NCBI GenBank assembly: GCA_009776675.1
Contig: WRNK01000109.1
Coordinates: forward strand, 1-5,164
From: Methanimicrococcus sp.
Lineage (GTDB): Archaea > Halobacteriota > Methanosarcinia > Methanosarcinales > Methanosarcinaceae
Reading direction: 5' to 3'
Length of the DNA: 5,164 nt
The translations under genes were made by a program, and so were the position numbers. Under the pieces are notes generated by a model. The model was not told the DNA's origin, made no database searches, and worked only from the letters and a program-made list of their open reading frames with translations. Positions 1 to 5,164 of the stretch are shown in pieces (position 1 is the stretch's first letter; each line of letters opens with the position of its first letter).

Positions 1-233
1 TTGGAATCAAAAATCAGCGTGTCAATTGTTGTGTTCACTGCTCCTTCGATCGAATTTTCGATCGGTACGACGCCGTAGTCAGCTCCCTTGCTCTCAACAG
101 CTTCAAAAACGTCTTCGATTGTGGCAAGCGGAGAAAGCGAAAAATCTGATTGGATGTCATCCATTGATTTTGCAAAACGGTTTGCTGCTTGCTCTGTAAA
201 GGTCCCTTCGGGTCCAAGGTAAACGATTTTCAT
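1..233 (-). CDS. pheA: Prephenate dehydratase, N-terminal part (cut by window edge)
   Basis: Prephenate dehydratase converts prephenate to phenylpyruvate, the committed step of phenylalanine synthesis, in the cytoplasm. Only the first 77 codons are present; the gene runs off the left edge. The protein begins MKIVYLGPEGTFTEQAA, the family's opening strand and glycine-rich turn, and later has the segment GVVPIENSIEGAVNTT at about residues 54-69, which is highly characteristic of the periplasmic-binding-protein-like catalytic domain. The start is the ATG at 231-233, because it begins the conserved N-terminus and stop codons lie immediately upstream in frame. No regulatory ACT domain can be seen, since it would be C-terminal. 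The gene is co-directional with pylB, 204 bases downstream of it, with no obvious terminator between. Its 5' leader is a tandem array of 17-bp units whose last copy contains this ATG. Family assignment is firm; control by the array is inference. Confidence 0.93.
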   Translation of the reverse strand, partial: MKIVYLGPEGTFTEQAANRFAKSMDDIQSDFSLSPLATIEDVFEAVESKGADYGVVPIENSIEGAVNTTIDTLIFDS

Positions 234-400
234 TATTCGTCACTCTTCATTATTTGTCACTCTTCATTATTTGTCACTCTTCATTATTTGTCACTCTTCA
301 TTATTTGTCACTCTTCATTATTTGTCACTCTTCATTATTCGTCACTCTTCATTATTCGTCACTCTTCATTATTCGTTACTCTTCATTATTCGTTACTCTT
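231..400 (-). repeat. Ten tandem copies of a 17-bp unit forming a chain of coupled mini-ORFs before pheA
   Basis: Ten head-to-tail 17-bp units run from 231 to 400 without spacers. On the minus strand the unit is AAGAGTGACGAATAATG; variants have AAA for GAA (units covering 248-332) or AAC for GAC (units covering 367-400). Each unit carries GTGA, a partial match to the methanogen Shine-Dalgarno sequence, followed by TAATG. Starting at the ATG at 401-403, each ATG opens a five-codon ORF that stops at TAA, and the last A of that TAA is the first base of the next ATG. The predicted peptides, in order, are MKSNE twice, MKSDE twice, MKSDK five times and MKSDE once; the final stop overlaps the pheA ATG. 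The period of 17 equals an 18-base mini-ORF minus a 1-base overlap. Repeat structure is seen directly; translation of the mini-ORFs is inference. Confidence 0.95.
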
Positions 401-437
401 CATCACTTCGCTTTTTCAACCGCATCTGAGAATTAGT

Positions 438-1556
438 TCATTGATTGCGTTTTAAATATGCCTCAAATTCCTTTTGGCTTCCGGGCTGAAGTCCCATTTC
501 TTTCAATCTTTCAACAACACTTTTTGCATCTCTTTTGCGTTCTTCAAGCGAAACATCGCGGTCAAAATTAACAACGCCTTCGAGTTTTGAACCGGAAGAA
601 ATAATTGATGTGACAACGTTTGCGCCGGCGTTAATGCGCAAAACCATGCCGTCAATGCCGGCAACATCTAAAGACGCCGGAATAAAGCGATCCGGAAATA
701 CGAATCGGAGGACTGAAATTATTTTTAGCTCCATCAAATCGGGCGCTTGAATTGTTTCTGCAAGCGGTGTTCCGGGCTGCGGTTCAAATGTCATGACACG
801 CACTTGATCCGGATTATTTTTTTGCATACCTCTTATTGAAACAATTGCAGATTCAATATCATCCGCAGTGACCGAATTGATTTCTTCGCCGCCCGAAATT
901 TTCATTTTTGAAAAACCGGTAAGTAACCCGTCTTCGATGCACATACCAATGTCTTTAGCTGTATTTCTGGCATGAATGCGTCCTTCAAAAGATTGACCGG
1001 CGCGCAATTTTTCATAAAGCTCTTTTTGATAGGTTTCTTGATAAAGCGCAAAAAAGTCGGCGCCTTCCTTTTTTAACGCTTTGATAAAATCATCATCGAC
1101 AACACCTGGAGAGACCATGACGGGTAGTCCGGTCACTTCTTTTGTAATGCGGACAAATTCCAAAAGATTTTCGGGATGATTGTGAAAATGCGGGTCTTCG
1201 CCCATTGTCAAATCAATCATGTGAACACCTTCATCCTTGAGCTGAGCGCACATGATGCGCAGCTCTTCCGGAGTTAAACGATAGCGATCGATTTTATTGG
1301 CAGCGTTGTAATAACAAAATGTGCATTTGTTTTTACAGTATGTGGAAAAATAAACAAAGCTGTACATGTAAATATCTTTTGAAAAAAAATGTTCGCGGAC
1401 TTTGGAAGCGGCGAAATACATTTTTTGCAGGCTTTCTTTGTCATTAATAGAAAGCATTTCCCGAATTATTTCATCGGTGATCGGTTTTTTTTGAATGATG
1501 TCCTCAATAAACGTGTTTAATTCAGTATCATTCATTTTTGAAAAGAAATTCTTCAT
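438..1556 (-). CDS. pylB: 3-methyl-D-ornithine synthase PylB (radical SAM, pyrrolysine biosynthesis)
   Basis: PylB is a radical S-adenosylmethionine mutase that rearranges L-lysine to (3R)-3-methyl-D-ornithine, the first step of pyrrolysine synthesis. With the ATG at 1554-1556 the protein has 372 residues. The cluster motif CxxxCxxC reads CKNKCTFC (C74, C78, C81). Residues matching the substrate contacts I recall from the M. barkeri structure are present: D115 in MIDLTMGED, R253 in VRVMTF, and S295/D297 in IPASLD. A TTG at 1574 would add six residues, but the ATG at 1556 has a G-rich Shine-Dalgarno-like GGGGG six bases upstream and matches the family N-terminus. Compared with the roughly 350-residue M. 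barkeri enzyme there is an extra segment of about 15 residues near 215-232, after GLLTG. The gene follows pylS by 44 bases, probably in one operon. PylC and PylD, the usual next genes, are absent downstream. Confidence 0.96.
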   Translation of the reverse strand: MKNFFSKMNDTELNTFIEDIIQKKPITDEIIREMLSINDKESLQKMYFAASKVREHFFSKDIYMYSFVYFSTYCKNKCTFCYYNAANKIDRYRLTPEELRIMCAQLKDEGVHMIDLTMGEDPHFHNHPENLLEFVRITKEVTGLPVMVSPGVVDDDFIKALKKEGADFFALYQETYQKELYEKLRAGQSFEGRIHARNTAKDIGMCIEDGLLTGFSKMKISGGEEINSVTADDIESAIVSIRGMQKNNPDQVRVMTFEPQPGTPLAETIQAPDLMELKIISVLRFVFPDRFIPASLDVAGIDGMVLRINAGANVVTSIISSGSKLEGVVNFDRDVSLEERKRDAKSVVERLKEMGLQPGSQKEFEAYLKRNQ

Positions 1557-1562
1557 ATGTTT

Positions 1563-1567
1563 CCCCC
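1563..1567 (-). promoter_or_regulatory. Shine-Dalgarno-like G-run of pylB
   Basis: On the minus strand, GGGGG lies six bases before the ATG at 1554-1556. It is the only G-rich stretch in the pylS-pylB gap and it favours that ATG over the in-frame TTG at 1574, which has no such site. The match to the consensus GGAGG is imperfect. Confidence 0.55.
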
Positions 1568-1600
1568 AATGCAAAACATATCATTTGATTCAACTCGTTT

Positions 1601-2980
<1,380 letters not shown>

Positions 2981-2991
2981 ATAAGAAAATG

Positions 2992-3060
2992 CGGAAATCC
3001 CGGGAATCTAACCCAGCTAAACGGATCTAGAGTCCATTTGGTCTACCTGACCAGATTTCC
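2992..3060 (-). tRNA. pylT: tRNA(Pyl), anticodon CUA
   Basis: This is the amber-decoding tRNA charged by PylS. The 69-nt minus-strand sequence folds in the unusual tRNA(Pyl) shape: a perfect 7-bp acceptor stem (GGAAATC/GATTTCC), a single U between acceptor and D stems, a 4-bp D stem (GGTC/GACC) with a five-base D loop (AGGTA), an anticodon stem of at least six pairs (AATGGA/TCCGTT), a three-base variable loop and the T arm CTGGG-TTAGATT-CCCGG. The anticodon CTA is at 3028-3030. G73 and the G1-C72 pair, known PylRS identity elements, are kept. CCA is not encoded. Unlike M. barkeri tRNA(Pyl) (A37), the base after the anticodon is G, and the T stem has a G-U pair. It lies upstream of pylS in the same direction, as in Methanosarcina. 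Confidence 0.97.
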
Positions 3061-3090
3061 AGCCGATTCGATTGATTAAAGGATTTTGCC

Positions 3091-3124
3091 TCAATTATGA
3101 AAATTGAAAACAATGTATTTGCGG
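3091..3124 (-). promoter_or_regulatory. Candidate promoter of the pylT-pylS-pylB unit
   Basis: On the minus strand CGCAAATACATTG (about 3124-3112) resembles an archaeal TATA box with flanking BRE, 53-60 bases before the mature tRNA 5' end. Transcription would start near 3090, leaving a short leader trimmed by RNase P. Just downstream is an inverted repeat TCAATT/AATTGA (3091-3107) with a five-base spacer, which could be an operator or chance in AT-rich DNA. The match to the TATA consensus is moderate. Confidence 0.35.
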
Positions 3125-3210
3125 ATGTATGACTCTTTCTGAATTGAAATACCTTTCCAAATGATGAATGAATAAAAAGAGTTGAATTAAAATGATTTGG
3201 ATGTTAATTT

Positions 3211-4023
3211 CTAAAGTGTCAAAAGGGATAAAGCCGTTGTATTGATATTATCTTCCCAGGATCCGTTTTCTTTTTGAGACTGAATCAGCCAAGAAAGAGA
3301 ATCTAAAGCCTTTCTTTTTTGATCGCATAAAATGAGCGCATGAAGAACCAAATTGCTGGTCGCAGGATATTTCCAGCAGCCGTTTTCTCGAACAGAAACA
3401 AGCCAATCATTTTTCTTTTTGATAAATTCGGAAATCAGAGCGTTCTCTGACTCTTGAAAAAGAGATAAATTTTTTTGTTTTTGAAGTGCTGTGATGATTA
3501 AAGCGGTTGTTCCTGGGTGTTGCCAATCGGGAAGATCATGTTCGCATAAATTCAAACAAAGTTCAGGCTCAAAAATACCGGCGTCGCCAAATGCTGACAA
3601 TATGTAAACCAGATCATAAATATTTTCATTCCATCTTTCTTTTTGAAGTTTTAAATAAGAGATAGACTTGCTTGCAGCGATTTTTGCGGCTTCAATAAGC
3701 TGTGACCCGTTTTCAAATTGAAAAGAGGGGGCAGAAGGCTTTTGTTTTTTAGAAATGAGAACGAATAAAACAGATACAAAACGAGCAGTTTCGCGAATGT
3801 CTCCAAAGGAGCCGTCCGGATTTTGCAGGGAAAGAAAAAAAGACAAAAATTTTTCCACGTTCTTTATCTCTTCTTTTTCTAAATAAAGCAAAATGAGAGA
3901 AGATAACTCTTTTACGGAAAATGTGTCCGCTTTTGGTAATTGAGAAGAAAGCCATGAAAAACCAAGCGTATACACTCGTGACAAATCAAGATCGTTTATT
4001 TCAAAGCCGGATTCGTTCAACAT
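3211..4023 (-). CDS. Terpenoid-cyclase/prenyltransferase-like alpha/alpha-toroid repeat protein, TAG-terminated
   Basis: The 270-residue protein carries repeats of the QW type seen in squalene cyclases and protein prenyltransferases, which build an alpha/alpha toroid. Visible copies, counted from the ATG, are LQNPDGSFGDIRETARFV (about 66-83), LQKERWNENIYDLVYIL (126-142), DWQHPGTTALIITAL (166-180), VRENGCWKYPATSNLVLHAL (211-230) and SQKENGSWEDNINTTALSLL (249-268). There is no DxDD or DCTAE motif of a true cyclase, no signal peptide and no clear membrane span, and at 270 residues it is about half a squalene cyclase, so the enzymatic role is unknown. The ATG at 4021-4023 is preferred; a TTG at 4032 would add three residues. 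No Shine-Dalgarno site is seen. The stop is TAG, and reading it as pyrrolysine would add seven residues (KLTSKSF) before TAA at 3187-3189. It lies 150 bases upstream of pylT in the same direction. Confidence 0.85.
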   Translation of the reverse strand: MLNESGFEINDLDLSRVYTLGFSWLSSQLPKADTFSVKELSSLILLYLEKEEIKNVEKFLSFFLSLQNPDGSFGDIRETARFVSVLFVLISKKQKPSAPSFQFENGSQLIEAAKIAASKSISYLKLQKERWNENIYDLVYILSAFGDAGIFEPELCLNLCEHDLPDWQHPGTTALIITALQKQKNLSLFQESENALISEFIKKKNDWLVSVRENGCWKYPATSNLVLHALILCDQKRKALDSLSWLIQSQKENGSWEDNINTTALSLLTL

Positions 4024-4068
4024 AAAAACCAAAATAAAATTGAATGAAAAGAAAAGAAATCAAAACTA

Positions 4069-4222
4069 TAAGAAAGTAAAGAAAAAAAACAAAATAAGAA
4101 AGTAAAGAAAAAAAGACAAAATAAGAAAAGTAAAGAAAAAAAGACAAAAATAAGAAGTAAAGAAAAAAAGACAAAATAAGAAAGTAAAGAAAAGAAGATA
4201 AAGCAAAAAAGTAAAGAAAAAA
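4069..4222. repeat. Purine-rich imperfect tandem array, period about 26-29 bp
   Basis: Five recognisable units start with TAAGAA at 4069, 4095, 4122, 4151 and 4177, followed by a degenerate tail. Each reads roughly TAAGAAAGTAAAGAAAAA then AGACAAAA on the plus strand. Differences are mostly one- or two-base indels in A-runs, typical of slippage. On the minus strand the units are T-rich tracts resembling archaeal U-tract terminators, and the toroid gene lies downstream of them on that strand. Function unknown. Confidence 0.85.
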
Positions 4223-4223
4223 T

Positions 4224-4248
4224 GAGTTCCCACGAAACGTGGAAACTC
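4224..4248. terminator. Hairpin, possible minus-strand intrinsic terminator
   Basis: GAGTTCCCACG and CGTGGAAACTC pair across an AAA loop, giving 10 of 11 pairs with one C/A mismatch. On the minus strand the hairpin is followed by ATTTTTTCTTTACTTTTTT, the layout of a stem plus U-tract terminator; on the plus strand no U-run follows directly. No minus-strand gene is visible upstream of it in this window, so it is either an orphan terminator of an unseen RNA, an insulator, or a structure with another role. Confidence 0.5.
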
Positions 4249-4491
4249 TGGTTTGTGTGTTTTATTGGTTTGTGGTTATAGAATGTGTGGTTTTAGACTT
4301 TATTTGAAAACGGATGACTTTTTTTTAAATACAATCTAAAACAATTCAAAAAAGAAGTGCCTCTATAAATAGCTTTTGCAGATTTTAATGGAGCTGCATA
4401 ACAAAATCAACACGTTTTAGTTATTTAACAGCCGTTTTGTTAAAAATATATCATTTGCTAAATTATAAAGTGATTGTAATTTTAAGTTCCC

Positions 4492-4558
4492 GTTTTAAAA
4501 TTAATAAAAAGGAAAGTGTGTATCCTGTTTTAAAATTAATAAAAAAGAAAGTGTATAT
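4492..4558. repeat. Two-copy direct repeat, 35-bp period
   Basis: Copies at 4492-4523 and 4527-4558 share 30 of 32 bases; both begin GTTTTAAAATTAATAAAAA and contain GAAAGTGT. The second copy runs into TATATATA, the likely promoter of the downstream gene, while the first has GTGTAT there. The duplication is direct; a regulatory role is inference. Confidence 0.85.
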
Positions 4559-4562
4559 ATAC
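4546..4562 (+). promoter_or_regulatory. Candidate TATA box for the DUF2892 gene
   Basis: A purine-rich GAAAG is followed by TATATATA (4554-4561), a strong archaeal TATA-box match with BRE-like context. A start about 25 bases downstream would give a leader of about 50 bases to the ATG at 4634. A second, weaker candidate is GTATAAAG near 4592-4599. Confidence 0.4.
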
Positions 4563-4633
4563 TCATAAATACATTATGATTTGTTTGGATTGTATAAAGT
4601 TCAAGGAAATAAAATACAAATGGAAAGATAAAA

Positions 4634-4930
4634 ATGATTTGGATGCTTCTTACACATTTCATTGGTCTTCGAAGGTCTCGAAAGTCGCGAAAATCCCGCA
4701 GTGCATCATATGTTCCAAGTTCAAAAATGAAACCCAATGTCGGCCGTGAGGACCGGCTGATTCATGCCATTATCGGTACAGTTGCACTTGTTTTATTAAT
4801 AATTATCAAAAAGGGATTTATCATCAGATATATCTTAGGATTGGCTGCTTTGGTTGGTCTATTGACAGCTTACACGAAATATTCACCTGTTTATACCCTC
4901 ATCGGTGAAAACACGACGAAAAATAAATAA
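4634..4930 (+). CDS. Small DUF2892-type membrane protein
   Basis: The C-terminal 67 residues, starting MKPNVGREDRLIHAIIG, match the DUF2892 (YgaP-like transmembrane) pattern: a short N-terminal MxxNVGxxDRxIR-like motif, two hydrophobic helices (about residues 43-57 and 63-78 of the 98-residue ORF) separated by a basic turn (KKGFIIR), and an end resembling the family's CPLYxLLGxNT, here YSPVYTLIGENTT. The usual cysteine of that ending is replaced by serine. The protein should sit in the cytoplasmic membrane; its function is unknown. The start is uncertain. The ATG at 4634 has a weak GGAAAG six bases upstream and gives a 31-residue extension with a basic RRSRKSRKSR stretch; the ATG at 4727 gives the family's usual length but has no visible ribosome binding site. 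It is transcribed away from the toroid and pyl genes and appears monocistronic. Confidence 0.75.
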   Translation: MIWMLLTHFIGLRRSRKSRKSRSASYVPSSKMKPNVGREDRLIHAIIGTVALVLLIIIKKGFIIRYILGLAALVGLLTAYTKYSPVYTLIGENTTKNK

Positions 4931-4934
4931 AATG

Positions 4935-4999
4935 AAAAACACCCAAATTATAGCATTCAAAATATGATCCAAAGTTTTTTTGGGTTTAATTTTTTTTTG
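4935..4999 (+). terminator. Probable terminator after the DUF2892 gene
   Basis: Shortly after the stop codon, ACCCAAA can pair with TTTGGGT across a loop of about 30 bases, and the T-runs at 4974-4981 and 4989-4998 follow. Archaeal termination depends mainly on such U-tracts, so the T-runs are the stronger part of the evidence. Confidence 0.45.
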
Positions 5000-5164
5000 G
5001 AAAAGGTTTTGGTTTAAATCGATTATTTGAAATTTTTTTGGATTTAACTTGTTTTTTGAAAAAGTTTTGAGTTTTAAAACTGTTTTTTTGAAAATTTTTG
5101 GATTTAACCAATTTTTGAAAAAATTTTGAGTTTTAAACTACTTTTTTGAAAATTTTTGGATTTA
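4982..5164. repeat. T-rich tandem repeat with ~59-bp period, running off the right edge
   Basis: The marker GGTTTA/GATTTA recurs at 4982, 5041, 5101 and 5159, giving units of 59, 60 and 58 bases and a fourth cut by the window end. The second and third units are close copies; the first is more diverged. Each unit is itself two half-units of about 29-30 bases, one ending GAGTTTTAAA and the other GGATTTAAC, both following a TTTTTTGAAAA core. No gene is seen here. Confidence 0.85.

Larger units (their letters stand above)
4033..4633. other. 600-bp AT-rich divergent intergenic region
   Basis: This stretch separates the minus-strand toroid gene from the plus-strand DUF2892 gene. From left to right it holds a possible TATA-like TTATAG on the minus strand near 4068, a purine-rich tandem array (4069-4222), a hairpin (4224-4248), a plain AT-rich part with two weak inverted repeats (TGCAG/CTGCA at 4377-4398; TAACAAAA/TTTTGTTA at 4399-4442), and a two-copy 35-bp repeat with a TATA-like site. 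I see no convincing protein gene, tRNA or rRNA in it. Confidence 0.7.

Noticed and set aside
231..400. CRISPR array
   Set aside because: The 17-bp units are directly adjacent with no spacers, and no cas genes are present.
189..455. Plus-strand ORFs across the 17-bp array (protein rich in SLFIICHSS repeats)
   Set aside because: They are translations of the tandem repeat on the wrong strand, overlap pheA and pylB, and match no family I recognise.
1557..1574. TTG start adding six residues to PylB
   Set aside because: The ATG at 1556 has the only Shine-Dalgarno-like site and agrees with the family N-terminus.
3189..3203. 15-base match AAAATGATTTGGATG shared with 4631-4645
   Set aside because: Isolated short match in AT-rich DNA, with no similarity on either side; likely chance.
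4024..4032. TTG start adding three residues to the toroid protein
   Set aside because: An ATG lies three codons downstream and the TTG has no supporting ribosome binding site.
4377..4442. Small RNA suggested by the two inverted repeats
   Set aside because: The stems are short or AT-only with long loops and no promoter or terminator pair frames them clearly.
4501..4737. Minus-strand ORF opposite the DUF2892 gene
   Set aside because: It spans the repeat and promoter region, has low-complexity DFRDFRD residues and no family resemblance.

Overview
The window looks like low-GC DNA from a methanogenic archaeon of the Methanosarcinaceae type. It carries a pyrrolysine (Pyl, the 22nd amino acid) cassette: the amber-decoding tRNA(Pyl), a full-length two-domain pyrrolysyl-tRNA synthetase and the radical-SAM enzyme PylB. 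PylS with its N-terminal tRNA-binding domain fused to the catalytic domain is the Methanosarcina arrangement, unlike Methanomassiliicoccales, where that domain is missing, or bacteria, where it is a separate protein. The low GC and abundant simple repeats would fit a gut-associated relative such as Methanimicrococcus, but the genus is an inference.

Layout, left to right. Positions 1-233 (minus) hold the N-terminal part of prephenate dehydratase (PheA), cut by the window edge. Positions 231-400 are ten tandem copies of a 17-bp unit ending exactly on the pheA start codon. Then, all on the minus strand and transcribed right to left, come pylB (438-1556), pylS (1601-2938) and pylT (2992-3060), i.e. 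the order pylT-pylS-pylB. Upstream of pylT is a minus-strand gene for a terpenoid-cyclase-like alpha/alpha-toroid repeat protein (3211-4023) that ends in TAG, the codon tRNA(Pyl) reads. Positions 4033-4633 form a 600-bp divergent intergenic region with a purine-rich tandem array, a strong hairpin and a two-copy 35-bp repeat. A small DUF2892-type membrane protein lies on the plus strand (4634-4930), followed by a T-rich tract with a ~59-bp repeat running off the right edge.

How the genes work together: PylB converts L-lysine to 3-methyl-D-ornithine, PylC and PylD finish pyrrolysine, and PylS charges it onto tRNA(Pyl), which inserts it at UAG, classically in methylamine methyltransferases. PylC and PylD do not follow pylB here; pheA does. 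The cassette is therefore split relative to the usual pylTSBCD order, and pylC and pylD must lie elsewhere if the pathway is complete.

The most unusual structure is the 17-bp array. Read on the minus strand, it is a chain of ten five-codon mini-ORFs (MKSNE, MKSDE or MKSDK), each ending in TAA that overlaps the next ATG (TAATG), with the last one overlapping the pheA start. Other points are a 15-residue insertion in PylB, a pentapeptide repeat in the PylS linker, G37 in tRNA(Pyl), and possible UAG read-through of the alpha/alpha-toroid gene.
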